Shown: positions 1 to 8,656, counted from the stretch's first letter. The stretch is DNA of 64,000 nt from Methyloradius palustris (GCF_019703875.1 NZ_AP024110.1:1-64000), one strand, 5' to 3'. Notes: generated by a model not told the origin, from the letters alone. Program-made: numbers and translations.

Positions 1-100
1 CGGTTTTGTAGCTAAGTTTCAATTAAGTCTTAGTACCCGATTTCATTCTAGATTTTGGGCTACACCGTAAATTATTACGCATTGGAGTGTCGGGTAACCG

Positions 101-1537
101 ATGGAAAATTTTTGGCCTGCATGTCTTGTTCGTTTTGAACAGGAATTATCAACGCAACAATTTAATACCTGGATCAAACCTTTGCGTTGCGAGGCTGTGA
201 ACGGTTCTGTACGTTTGCTTGCACCAAACAGATTTGTACAGCAGTGGGTAAAAGACCGTTTTATGCAACGCATTCAGACGTTTGCTGAAGAAATTCTATT
301 GCGGCCTGTGGATATTGACCTCATTCTAATTGATAAAGTTAAAGAAGAAAAAGTCGATAAGGTTAAGTCGAAAACTTCCGCTGAATCTAGCGATAATGGG
401 TTAAACGAATTAGAGAACCTAGAGTCGTTAGTCAAAAACAGTCTAGCTAAAACCGAAAAAATCGTTGAGCCAGCTAGTAAGAAAACGACTAAAAAAACAT
501 CGACTTCTACTGTTGAATCTAACGGCCTAAACAGTGCTTTTAACTTTGACAACTATGTCACAGGCCGTGCAAATCAATTGGCCAGAGCAGCGGCTGTTCA
601 AATTGCCAATAATCCGGGTACTGATTACAACCCACTGTTTATTTATGGGGGAGTGGGTCTAGGTAAGACGCATTTGCTGCAAGCCATAGGTAATCATCTT
701 AAAGAGTTAAGACCTGAAGCTAAAATTCGTTACCTGCATGCAGAGCGTTATGTATCTGACGTGATTAAGGCCTATGAAAATAAGGCTTTTGATGAATTCA
801 AGCGTCAATATCACTCTTTGGATTTATTGCTGATTGATGATATTCAATTCTTCGCCAAAAAAAGCAGGACGCAAGAAGAGTTTTTTTACGCCTTTAATTC
901 TTTGATTGAAGCAAAAAAGCAGATTGTGATCACCTGCGATACGTACCCCAAAGAAATCGTTAACGTGGATGAGCGCCTAAGAACACGTTTTAGCTGGGGT
1001 TTAACGGTAGCAGTAGAGCCACCAGAACTTGAAATGCGTGTTGCTATCCTGCTAAAGAAAGCTGAAGAAGCTAAATTTGTATTACATGAGGATGTTGCTT
1101 TCTTCATCGCCAAACAAGTGAGATCGAGTGTTAGAGAACTTGAAGGCGCATTAAACAGAATTGTCGCAATGGCTAAGTTTACTGGCCACGCTATTGATGT
1201 GCAATTGGCAAAAGATGCTTTAAAAGACTTGATTGCAGTACGTGGCAGACAAATCACCATTGAAAACATACAAAAAACAGTGGCTGACTACTACAAGATA
1301 AAAGTAGCAGAGATGTACAGTAAAAAACGTACCCGTAATTTTGCCAGGCCAAGGCAGATAGCAATGTCTTTAGCGCGTGAATTGACTAATCATAGCTTCC
1401 CTGAAATCGGTGAAGCATTCGGTAGCCGGCACCATACAACCGTGATGCACGCCTGTGATGAAATTGAATCATTACGACAAAGTGATAATAATGTCGCACG
1501 CGACATTGCTTTTTTAACGCAGGTAATCAGGGATTAG
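101..1537 (+). CDS. dnaA: Chromosomal replication initiator protein DnaA
   Basis: DnaA binds DnaA boxes at oriC and, as an ATP-loaded filament, melts the origin and recruits the helicase. The 478 residues show the usual four domains: an N-terminal interaction domain (about 1-75), a Lys/Ser-rich linker (about 80-145), an AAA+ ATPase with Walker A GGVGLGKTHL from residue 183 and Walker B LLLIDDIQF, and a C-terminal DNA-binding domain with the signature GSRHHTTVMHACDEI. Length is normal for the family. The ATG at 101 follows a GGAG at 84-87. The gene precedes dnaN and gyrB, the common origin order. The 100 bases before it are too short to judge for upstream DnaA boxes. Confidence 0.98.
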   Translation: MENFWPACLVRFEQELSTQQFNTWIKPLRCEAVNGSVRLLAPNRFVQQWVKDRFMQRIQTFAEEILLRPVDIDLILIDKVKEEKVDKVKSKTSAESSDNGLNELENLESLVKNSLAKTEKIVEPASKKTTKKTSTSTVESNGLNSAFNFDNYVTGRANQLARAAAVQIANNPGTDYNPLFIYGGVGLGKTHLLQAIGNHLKELRPEAKIRYLHAERYVSDVIKAYENKAFDEFKRQYHSLDLLLIDDIQFFAKKSRTQEEFFYAFNSLIEAKKQIVITCDTYPKEIVNVDERLRTRFSWGLTVAVEPPELEMRVAILLKKAEEAKFVLHEDVAFFIAKQVRSSVRELEGALNRIVAMAKFTGHAIDVQLAKDALKDLIAVRGRQITIENIQKTVADYYKIKVAEMYSKKRTRNFARPRQIAMSLARELTNHSFPEIGEAFGSRHHTTVMHACDEIESLRQSDNNVARDIAFLTQVIRD

Positions 1538-1781
1538 AAGATTTAATTCAGAATAGTATTAATGGTATTTACGAATGGATAGGCTGTGCATGAAAATGTG
1601 GTTTAGTCTAAGTTTTGATATTAGGATAAAATCATCAACATTTCATCCACAACAGTTATTCTAGTTATGCAACGATGTTTTAGCTGTTTAAGTATTTGAT
1701 TAAATAATGATTAATTTTTAATCCACAGAAATCCCGTACATTATTATTACTATTATTTATATATAAAATAGATTGTAAAAG
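1538..1781. other. Candidate replication origin (dnaA-dnaN spacer)
   Basis: This 244-bp spacer holds three nonamers one mismatch from the DnaA box TTATNCACA: TGTGCATGA at 1585-1593 (reverse strand), TCATCCACA at 1643-1651 and TAATCCACA at 1719-1727. A very A+T-rich stretch at about 1740-1772 could serve as an unwinding element. Origins of many proteobacteria lie between dnaA and dnaN or just upstream of dnaA, and the upstream side is cut off here. The boxes are degenerate, so this is a candidate only. Confidence 0.5.
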
Positions 1782-2885
1782 ATGAATATCAAAATAAACC
1801 GAGAAACGTTCTTAAAACCACTGTCTTCAGTAACTAGTATTGTAGAAAGACGTCATACGCTCCCTATCCTTTCTAATTTGCTATTAGAAGCCAAAGATAA
1901 TCAGATCGTACTCACAGCCACAGATCTGGAAATGCAAATTTCTTTGTCCGTGAATACTGATATAGGTGGTAGTTTATCAACCACGATTTCTGCCAAAAAA
2001 TTACTGGATATCTGTCGTTCATTACCAGATAACGCAGAAATCAATATGACTACCTCAGAAAGCCGGGTACAAGTAAAAGCGGGCAAAAGTCGTTTTAACT
2101 TACAGACCTTACCAGCCGCCGATTATCCAGTGATGACAAAGGCACAAACGGCTACATCTACTTTAATCAAGATAGGCCAAAGTTCACTTAAGCGTTTGTT
2201 TAAACAAGTTGAGTTTGCTATGGCACAGCAAGATATTCGTTATTACTTAAATGGTTTATTGTTTGAAGTATCTGGTAATCAATTGAATATCGTAGGCACA
2301 GATGGACATAGACTAAGCTTTACATCAACAGAGCTTAATCAGTCATACGAAAAGCAAGAGATCATCTTACCGCGTAAAACAGTGATAGAACTCATCAAAT
2401 TACTCGATGAGAGTGATGAAGAAGTTTCTATAGAAATCACCAGCGGTCAGGTTAACTTCTCTTTTGGCGATATCAAGTTAATCTCAAAAGTGATTGATGG
2501 TAAATTCCCTGACTACACTAGAGTGATTCCAACAGGCCATCAGAACAACTTTACGATAGATCGCACCAGCATTTTATTGTCTATGCAACGTGCTTCTATC
2601 CTGTCAAACGAAAAGTATCGCGGCATCCGTATGGTTTTAGGTACAAATAGCTTGCGCTTGGTGAGCACTAATAGCGAACAAGAAGAAGCTGAAGAAGAGT
2701 TGGAAGTTAGTTACACTGGTGATTCCCTGGATATCGGCTTCAATGTTACTTACATGATTGATGTATTAAATAATGTAGATAATGAGCAAGTAATATTCTC
2801 TTTCGCTGATGCCAATAGCAGTTGCTTAGTCACAGTCCCTCAAGATAACAATTACAAATATGTAGTAATGCCAATGCGCATTTAA
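1782..2885 (+). CDS. dnaN: DNA polymerase III beta subunit (sliding clamp)
   Basis: DnaN forms the ring-shaped dimer that tethers DNA polymerase III to the template and recruits other repair and replication proteins. The 367-residue product has the normal length for three clamp subdomains. It opens with the family-typical N-terminus containing ERRHTLPILSNLLL and ends with the conserved VMPMRI hydrophobic tail. It lies between dnaA and gyrB on the same strand. No strong Shine-Dalgarno sequence is visible before the ATG. Confidence 0.98.
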   Translation: MNIKINRETFLKPLSSVTSIVERRHTLPILSNLLLEAKDNQIVLTATDLEMQISLSVNTDIGGSLSTTISAKKLLDICRSLPDNAEINMTTSESRVQVKAGKSRFNLQTLPAADYPVMTKAQTATSTLIKIGQSSLKRLFKQVEFAMAQQDIRYYLNGLLFEVSGNQLNIVGTDGHRLSFTSTELNQSYEKQEIILPRKTVIELIKLLDESDEEVSIEITSGQVNFSFGDIKLISKVIDGKFPDYTRVIPTGHQNNFTIDRTSILLSMQRASILSNEKYRGIRMVLGTNSLRLVSTNSEQEEAEEELEVSYTGDSLDIGFNVTYMIDVLNNVDNEQVIFSFADANSSCLVTVPQDNNYKYVVMPMRI

Positions 2886-2902
2886 AAGTAGTTAAAAAGT
2901 GA

Positions 2903-2917
2903 GTTAAGTTACTTAAC
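2903..2917. other. Small inverted repeat upstream of parS
   Basis: GTTAAG (2903-2908) and CTTAAC (2912-2917) form a 6-bp inverted repeat with a TTA centre in the dnaN-gyrB spacer, ten bases before the parS site. No T-run follows, so it is not a convincing terminator. Function unknown. Confidence 0.3.
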
Positions 2918-2926
2918 ACCACATAA

Positions 2927-2942
2927 TGTTTCACGTGAAACC
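2927..2942. promoter_or_regulatory. parS: parS centromere-like site (ParB binding)
   Basis: The 16-mer TGTTTCACGTGAAACC matches the chromosomal parS consensus TGTTNCACGTGAAACA at every fixed position except the last. It sits in the dnaN-gyrB spacer, where origin-proximal parS sites are expected. ParB/Spo0J binds such sites, spreads, and with ParA segregates the origin region. It is 29 bp before the gyrB start, so ParB binding might also affect gyrB expression; that part is inference. Confidence 0.88.
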
Positions 2943-2970
2943 AAAGCAAGACAAATAGAAAAGACAAAGC

Positions 2971-5379
2971 ATGACTGATTACGATTCATCCAGTATTAAA
3001 ATCCTTGAAGGTTTAGATGCCGTTCGCAAGCGCCCAGGCATGTACATAGGCGATACCTCTGACGGCAGCGGTTTGCACCATATGGTATTTGAAGTATTGG
3101 ATAACGCGATTGATGAAGCGTTAGCAGGTCACTGTGATGACATCAAGATCATTATTCATCCTGATAACTCGATTAGTGTTTCAGATAATGGTCGCGGCAT
3201 TCCTACAGATATTAAGACTGATGATAAGCATGAGCCTAAGCGCTCAGCGGCTGAAATTGTGATGACAGAGCTGCACGCTGGAGGCAAGTTTGACCAGAAT
3301 TCATACAAGGTTTCTGGCGGCCTGCATGGTGTAGGCGTTTCCGTAGTAAATGCTTTGTCTGACTGGTTAAAGTTAAAGATTTACCGTGCAGGTAAAGTAC
3401 ACCAAATGGAATTCAAGCGTGGCGTTCCTGTTTCACCACTTGTAATTACTGGCACCAGCGAAAAGCGTGGTACTGAAGTACATTTTCTGGCCTCAGTTGA
3501 AACTTTTGTTTTAGTGGAATATCACTTTGAGATTTTGGCCAAGCGCATTCGTGAACTCTCATTCTTAAATAACGGCGTCAAGATTGAGTTGATAGACCAA
3601 CGCCCGAATGGAAAATCAGAAAACTTTGCTTACTCAGGCGGCGTAAAAGGCTTTGTTGAATACATGAACCGCACCAAGTCGGTTTTGCATCCCAAAACTT
3701 TCTACGCAATCGGTGAAAAAGATGGCATGACGGTAGAAGTCGCTATGCAATGGAATGACTCATATAGCGAAACAGTTCAATGTTTTACCAATAACATTCC
3801 ACAACGCGATGGTGGTACCCACTTAACTGGGCTGCGCACCGCGATGACACGTACGCTGAATCAATACATCGAGCAAAGCGAACAAGCGAAGAAGGCAAAG
3901 GTTGAAACAACGGGTGATGATATGCGTGAAGGCATTACTTGCGTGTTATCAGTAAAAGTGCCAGACCCCAAGTTTTCATCACAAACCAAAGACAAGCTAG
4001 TTTCTTCAGAGGTACAGCCTGTCGTATCTGAAGTGGTATCCGCTAAATTGGCTGAGTTCCTCCAAGAAAACCCGATTGATGCCAAAATTATCTGCGGCAA
4101 GATCGTAGATGCAGCTCGTGCGCGTGAAGCAGCCCGTAAGGCACGTGAAATCACCCGCCGTAAAGGCGCTATGGACACCATGGGCTTGCCTGGCAAGCTT
4201 GCAGATTGCCAGGAGAAAGACCCAGCGCTTTGTGAGCTCTACCTAGTCGAGGGTGATTCTGCAGGCGGTTCGGCCAAACAAGGGCGTGATCGTAAGAATC
4301 AAGCGATTCTGCCACTCAAAGGTAAAATCCTGAATGTAGAAAAAGCACGTTTTGATAAATTATTATCTTCGCAAGAAATTACCACCCTAATTACAGCGCT
4401 TGGTACAGGGATAGGTAAAGATGATTTCAGTGTAGAAAAGCTGCGTTATCACCGCATCATCATCATGACCGATGCTGACGTTGACGGTGCCCACATCCGT
4501 ACTTTATTGCTGACATTCTTCTACCGCCAGATGACAGAGCTGGTTGAGCGCGGCCACATCTATATTGCCCAACCACCGCTCTACAAAGTGAAACAGGGCA
4601 GGGATGAGCGCTACCTTAAAGATGAGCATGAATTGGATGAGTACCTCTTGCAATCTGCATTAAAAGGCGCAGAACTGCTTACTAAAGAAGGTGGCGAAAC
4701 CTTAACAGGCGAGCCATTGGCAGCCATTGCCAAACAAATGGTGCTCACAGAAGCCGTGATTCGCCGTTTAGTCTCGCTCTATGATGAAAGTGTATTGCGT
4801 GCCCTACAAGATATCCCAGATATCGCTGAGCTAGACTTGAACACCAAAGAGGGTGCTGAAAAAGCAGCCGCACAATTACGCCCATTACTCGGCCATACAG
4901 GCAGTGAAGTCATTGTCGGCTTTAACCAGGAAACTGAAAGCTATAGGCTGGAAGTAAATAAATATGTACACGGCAATTTACAGTGTTGCGTGATTGACTC
5001 TGATTTCCTCGCTAGCGGCGATTACCGCCAAATCAGCCGTATCTCTATCATGTTGCAAGGGTTGATCGGCGCAGGCGCATTAATCAAGCGTGGTGAAAAA
5101 GAGCAATCAGTCAGCACCTTCAAGGCAGCACTTGATTGGCTGCTCGGTGAAGCCAAGCATAACTTGGGTATTCAGCGTTACAAAGGCCTGGGTGAAATGA
5201 ACCCAGAGCAACTTTGGGAAACCACTATGGACCCTAAGGTACGCCGCCTGCTGAAAGTGCAGATTGACGATGCGATTGCCGCAGATGAAATCTTCACAAC
5301 GTTGATGGGTGATCAGGTTGAGCCACGCCGTGCATTTATTGAAAACAATGCACTGGGTGTGAATAATCTGGATATTTAA
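2971..5379 (+). CDS. gyrB: DNA gyrase subunit B
   Basis: GyrB is the ATPase subunit of DNA gyrase, which introduces negative supercoils with GyrA. The 802-residue product is close to the 804 of E. coli GyrB. It shows the GHKL ATPase motifs (VLDNAIDEAL, SDNGRGIP, GGLHGVGVSVVNAL), the transducer domain, the TOPRIM signatures EGDSAGGSAKQGRDRKNQA and MTDADVDGAHIRTLLL, and the C-terminal IQRYKGLGEMNPEQLWETT. It completes the dnaA-dnaN-gyrB block (recF is absent between dnaN and gyrB) and is followed directly by a strong terminator. Confidence 0.98.
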   Translation: MTDYDSSSIKILEGLDAVRKRPGMYIGDTSDGSGLHHMVFEVLDNAIDEALAGHCDDIKIIIHPDNSISVSDNGRGIPTDIKTDDKHEPKRSAAEIVMTELHAGGKFDQNSYKVSGGLHGVGVSVVNALSDWLKLKIYRAGKVHQMEFKRGVPVSPLVITGTSEKRGTEVHFLASVETFVLVEYHFEILAKRIRELSFLNNGVKIELIDQRPNGKSENFAYSGGVKGFVEYMNRTKSVLHPKTFYAIGEKDGMTVEVAMQWNDSYSETVQCFTNNIPQRDGGTHLTGLRTAMTRTLNQYIEQSEQAKKAKVETTGDDMREGITCVLSVKVPDPKFSSQTKDKLVSSEVQPVVSEVVSAKLAEFLQENPIDAKIICGKIVDAARAREAARKAREITRRKGAMDTMGLPGKLADCQEKDPALCELYLVEGDSAGGSAKQGRDRKNQAILPLKGKILNVEKARFDKLLSSQEITTLITALGTGIGKDDFSVEKLRYHRIIIMTDADVDGAHIRTLLLTFFYRQMTELVERGHIYIAQPPLYKVKQGRDERYLKDEHELDEYLLQSALKGAELLTKEGGETLTGEPLAAIAKQMVLTEAVIRRLVSLYDESVLRALQDIPDIAELDLNTKEGAEKAAAQLRPLLGHTGSEVIVGFNQETESYRLEVNKYVHGNLQCCVIDSDFLASGDYRQISRISIMLQGLIGAGALIKRGEKEQSVSTFKAALDWLLGEAKHNLGIQRYKGLGEMNPEQLWETTMDPKVRRLLKVQIDDAIAADEIFTTLMGDQVEPRRAFIENNALGVNNLDI

Positions 5380-5393
5380 GCAATGTAACAAGC

Positions 5394-5430
5394 AAACAGA
5401 AAAGGCTCGTACAGAGCCTTTTCTGTTTTT
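5394..5430 (+). terminator. Rho-independent terminator of gyrB
   Basis: CAGAAAAGGCTC (5397-5408) pairs perfectly with GAGCCTTTTCTG (5414-5425) across a five-base loop, and a run of T follows to 5430. It lies 15 bp after the gyrB stop and separates gyrB from the restriction-modification operon. Confidence 0.92.
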
Positions 5431-5511
5431 TAGCGCTGGGTGTTTTCAGTCAACCCAATCTGTTACAAAATAGGCCAATACAAAAACAATTACTCAAGGC
5501 AATAACACTCC

Positions 5512-6966
5512 ATGTTTGAACAAACCTTTAAGAGTATCGACAACATCCTGCGTATCGATGAAGGCGTTGCTACCGAGCTCGATTACACCGAGCAGACCTC
5601 ATGGATACTGTTTTTAAAATACCTTGATGCTCTGGAAGTAAAAAAAGCCGACGAGGCAGTACTACTAGGTAAGAGTTATCAACCCATTATAGATACCCCA
5701 TATCAATGGAACACATGGGCAGCGCCCAAGACAGCCGATGGCAAGTTTGACCATAACAACGCTTTAACAGGCGATGACCTCACCAACTTTGTGAACACCA
5801 AGCTATTTAGCTATTTAAAAGGCTTTAAGCAGCGTGCTACCAGCTATCAAACCATCGAATACAAAATTGGTGAGATATTTGATGAGATCACCAACCGCAT
5901 CAAGAGCGGCTATAAATTGCGTGAGATTATCGAGCGCGTAGATGAGTTGCGCTTTAACACGCAGGCCGAAAAGCACGAGTTATCAAGCCTGTACGAAGAT
6001 AAAATCAAGCGCATGGGCAATGCCGGGCGCAATGGCGGCGAATACTACACACCGCGCCCGCTGATTCGCGCCATGATTCAGGTGATACAACCCAAGATAG
6101 GCCAGACTATCTACGACGGTGCAGTGGGTAGCGCAGGCTTTTTGTGCGAGGCGTACGAATACCTCAGAAGTACCGACAACCTTAGCACCAGCGATCTAGC
6201 CATGCTGCACACCAACACGTTTTATGGCAAAGAGAAAAAGAGCCTAGCGTATGTCATTGCCATCATGAACATGATTTTGCATGGCATAGAAGCGCCCAAT
6301 CTTCTCCACACCAACACGCTCACCGAGAATATCAACGATATTCAGGAAAAAGACCGTTACGATATTATCCTCGCCAACCCACCGTTTGGCGGCAGTGAAG
6401 ATAAGCAGATACAACAGCCTTTCCCCATTAAAACTGGTGAAACCGCGTTTCTATTCCTGCAGCATTTTATTAAGAGCCTCAAAGCCGGTGGCCGCGCCGC
6501 CGTGGTGATTAAAAACACCTTTTTAAGTAATACCGATAATGCCTCGGTAAGCCTACGCAAGTTGTTACTAGAGAGCTGCAACCTGCATACGGTGCTCGAT
6601 TGCCCAGGTGGTACCTTTCAAGGTGCAGGCGTTAAAACCGTGGTGCTGTTCTTTGAAAAAGGCGCGCCTACTCGCAATACTTGGTTTTACCAGCTAGAGC
6701 CAGGTCGGAATATGGGCAAAACCAACCCGCTCAATGACGCCGATTTAGCAGAGTTTGTAGAACTGCAAAAAAGTTTTGCTGACTCAGCCAAAAGCTGGCG
6801 GGTGCCATTCAGCGATATCAACACGGATACTTATGATTTATCGGTGAAAAACCCGAATGGCAATGAAGCTGTGGCGCATCGTAGCCCGCAGGCGATTATG
6901 GAAGAAATAGCCTTGCTGGATGCTGAAAGTGCAGAAGTATTGGCGGGGATTAAGGCGTTGTTATGA
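5512..6966 (+). CDS. hsdM: Type I restriction-modification methyltransferase subunit HsdM
   Basis: HsdM is the N6-adenine methyltransferase subunit of a type I system. With HsdS it methylates the two half-sites of a bipartite target. The 484-residue product has an N-terminal HsdM helical domain (about 1-140), then GGEYYTPRPLIRAM near residue 175, an AdoMet motif I variant DGAVGSAGF near residue 202, and the catalytic motif IV NPPFGG near residue 289. Its last four bases overlap the start of the GIY-YIG gene (ATGA), pointing to translational coupling. The operon begins right after the gyrB terminator and looks like an island in an otherwise core region. Confidence 0.95.
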   Translation: MFEQTFKSIDNILRIDEGVATELDYTEQTSWILFLKYLDALEVKKADEAVLLGKSYQPIIDTPYQWNTWAAPKTADGKFDHNNALTGDDLTNFVNTKLFSYLKGFKQRATSYQTIEYKIGEIFDEITNRIKSGYKLREIIERVDELRFNTQAEKHELSSLYEDKIKRMGNAGRNGGEYYTPRPLIRAMIQVIQPKIGQTIYDGAVGSAGFLCEAYEYLRSTDNLSTSDLAMLHTNTFYGKEKKSLAYVIAIMNMILHGIEAPNLLHTNTLTENINDIQEKDRYDIILANPPFGGSEDKQIQQPFPIKTGETAFLFLQHFIKSLKAGGRAAVVIKNTFLSNTDNASVSLRKLLLESCNLHTVLDCPGGTFQGAGVKTVVLFFEKGAPTRNTWFYQLEPGRNMGKTNPLNDADLAEFVELQKSFADSAKSWRVPFSDINTDTYDLSVKNPNGNEAVAHRSPQAIMEEIALLDAESAEVLAGIKALL

Positions 6967-7319
6967 GTTTTTCGGTTTATATTTTGCGCTGTGCAGATCA
7001 TAGCTATTACACAGGCCATACCGATAATCTTGAGCAACGCATAGCTCAACACAATCAAGGATACTTTCCTACTTGTTACACATACAAGCGTAGGCCTGTA
7101 GAGTTGGTATTTATTCAAAATTTCGCAACAAGAGAAGAGGCATTAGACTCAGAGCAACAAATAAAAGGATGGAGCCGAAAAAAGAAAGAGGCCATGATGC
7201 ATGGCGATTGGGCAGAAGTTTCTCGCCTAGCAAAATGCACAACCCCCGTTCGCCCTGAGCTTGTCGAAGGGCAATGTGGTTCGACAAGCTCACCACGAGC
7301 GGATGGGGAACATTTATGA
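6963..7319 (+). CDS. GIY-YIG nuclease domain protein inside the hsd operon
   Basis: This is a small protein of the GIY-YIG family (UPF0213/YhbQ-like), 118 residues. The N-terminus VYILRCADHSYYTGHT carries the two-tyrosine core, LEQRIAQHNQG supplies the conserved arginine, and EEALDSEQQIKGWSRKKK the metal-binding glutamate region. It is coupled on both sides by ATGA overlaps: its ATG overlaps the hsdM stop and its TGA overlaps the hsdS ATG. The last 20 or so codons are encoded by an interspersed inverted repeat (7248-7302), so the native C-terminus was probably altered. YhbQ-type proteins are usually free-standing with unclear roles. A function in restriction or repair here is inference from context only. 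Confidence 0.85.
   Translation: MSFSVYILRCADHSYYTGHTDNLEQRIAQHNQGYFPTCYTYKRRPVELVFIQNFATREEALDSEQQIKGWSRKKKEAMMHGDWAEVSRLAKCTTPVRPELVEGQCGSTSSPRADGEHL
7248..7302. repeat. Interspersed REP-like inverted repeat
   Basis: TGAGCTTGTCGAA (7256-7268) and TTCGACAAGCTCA (7280-7292) form a perfect 13-bp inverted repeat within a longer imperfect one. I recognise this as a repeat dispersed through many proteobacterial genomes, where it often adds an ELVEG-type peptide to neighbouring reading frames, as it does here for the GIY-YIG gene. Confidence 0.75.
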
Positions 7320-8530
7320 AGGCTGAGTGGCAATTAAAAACACTTGGGGAAGTTTGTGAAGTTGTAAACGGAGGCACGCCTAAAACAGGTGTTGATGAAT
7401 ATTGGGGTAATGAGCATTTGTGGATTACGCCAGCCGAAATGGGAAGAAGAGCAACTCCATATGTTAACGATACAGAGAGAAAAATTACCTCTCAAGGTTT
7501 AAAAAATAGTTCGGCTAGGCTTTTACCGCCTAACTCAGTAATACTTTCATCAAGAGCGCCTATAGGCCATTTGGTTATTAATACAAAACCAATGGCAACG
7601 AATCAGGGCTGCAAAGGCTTGGTGCCAAACGACGGATTAGCGCATAAGTATTTATTCTATTTTTTAATGGTAAATATTGATTTGCTTAATGATTTGGGAA
7701 GCGGAGCGACCTTCAAAGAGCTTTCTGGTGGCAAGCTAAAAGAAGTCAAAATACGATTGGCTCCGCCACCAGAACAACAACGCATCGTAGCCATACTCGA
7801 CAAAACTTTTGAGGGTATTGCCAAAGCCCGCGCAAATGCAGAACAAAACCTGCAAAACGCTCGCGCCTTGTTTGAAAGTCATCTGCAATCCGTATTCACT
7901 CAGCGCGGTTTGGGTTGGAGCGAGAAGAAAATTGGTGATGTATGTGATTTAGTTAACGGATTTGCATTCAAGAGTTCTGATGTTGTTGATACTTCGCAAA
8001 CTCAATTAGTCAGAATGGGGAATCTGTATGGCAATAATTTAAGTCTCGACAGAAGCCCTGTTTTTTACCCAGATAATTTTTCTGAAATCTATCGTAATTA
8101 TCTTTTAGTTGAAGATGATTTAATTATGTCGCTCACGGGCACAACAGGTAAAGAGGATTATGGCTATACGGTAAAAATACCAAAGTGTAGCCATGCGCTT
8201 TTAATGAATCAGCGTATCGTTAAATTTGAAATATTGAATGCAGAGGTAATTAATCGAAACTTTCTAATGTATTACCTACGTTCTAGAGTTTTTCTAGACA
8301 AACTTTACTTAACCGCGAATGGAACGCGTCAAGCGAATTTATCTAGCCTAGTAATTAAAACGCTACCATTACCAATTTGCTCCACCGAAAAACAGCTATC
8401 TATTACAACAAAACTAGATGTGATTTGTAAAGAAACGCAACGCCTAGAAATCCTCTACCAACGCAAAATCACATGCCTCGATGAACTCAAAAAGTCGCTC
8501 TTGCAACAAGCTTTTGCTGGCGAGTTATAG
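7316..8530 (+). CDS. hsdS: Type I restriction-modification specificity subunit HsdS
   Basis: HsdS recognises the bipartite DNA target for both methylation and restriction. The 404-residue product has two target-recognition domains (about 1-150 and 205-365). Each is followed by a conserved helical region: PPPEQQRIVAILDKTFEGIA near residue 152 with a long helix after it, and the C-terminal LDELKKSLLQQAFAGEL. The two recognition domains look unrelated, which predicts an asymmetric target. The ATG at 7316 overlaps the preceding gene's stop and follows GGGGA at 7304-7308. An in-frame GTG-type extension upstream falls inside the interspersed repeat and was not used. Confidence 0.93.
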   Translation: MKAEWQLKTLGEVCEVVNGGTPKTGVDEYWGNEHLWITPAEMGRRATPYVNDTERKITSQGLKNSSARLLPPNSVILSSRAPIGHLVINTKPMATNQGCKGLVPNDGLAHKYLFYFLMVNIDLLNDLGSGATFKELSGGKLKEVKIRLAPPPEQQRIVAILDKTFEGIAKARANAEQNLQNARALFESHLQSVFTQRGLGWSEKKIGDVCDLVNGFAFKSSDVVDTSQTQLVRMGNLYGNNLSLDRSPVFYPDNFSEIYRNYLLVEDDLIMSLTGTTGKEDYGYTVKIPKCSHALLMNQRIVKFEILNAEVINRNFLMYYLRSRVFLDKLYLTANGTRQANLSSLVIKTLPLPICSTEKQLSITTKLDVICKETQRLEILYQRKITCLDELKKSLLQQAFAGEL

Positions 8531-8540
8531 GGTTTTATTT

Positions 8541-8617
8541 CGTCATTCCCATGTAAATGGGAATCCATCTTAAAGCTTTTAAAGTCCAAATAGATTCCCG
8601 TTTACACGGGAATGACG
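8541..8617. repeat. Inverted pair of dRS3-like repeats
   Basis: Two 20-mers of the form ATTCCC-N8-GGGAAT lie at 8545-8564 and 8594-8613, embedded in an outer inverted repeat that begins CGTCATTCCC and ends GGGAATGACG. The pattern equals the dRS3 repeat described in Neisseria and is common in other betaproteobacteria. The pair starts 10 bp after the hsdS stop and could fold into a stem that ends transcription. A related copy lies at about 54108-54127. Confidence 0.75.
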
Positions 8618-8621
8618 CGTA

Positions 8622-8656
8622 GATATGTATAGAAAACGCTATTTTTTATACATATC
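8622..8656. repeat. Perfect 10-bp inverted repeat upstream of the fic array
   Basis: GATATGTATA (8622-8631) and TATACATATC (8647-8656) are exact reverse complements separated by 15 bases. The element lies between the dRS3-like pair and the TGTCGAT array, about 200 bp before fic. It could be an operator or part of a promoter; nothing in the sequence decides this. Confidence 0.5.

Noticed and set aside
4141..4155. CACGTG with AAA flank inside gyrB as a third parS
   Set aside because: The left half (AAGG) and right end (AAATC) depart from the consensus at several fixed positions.
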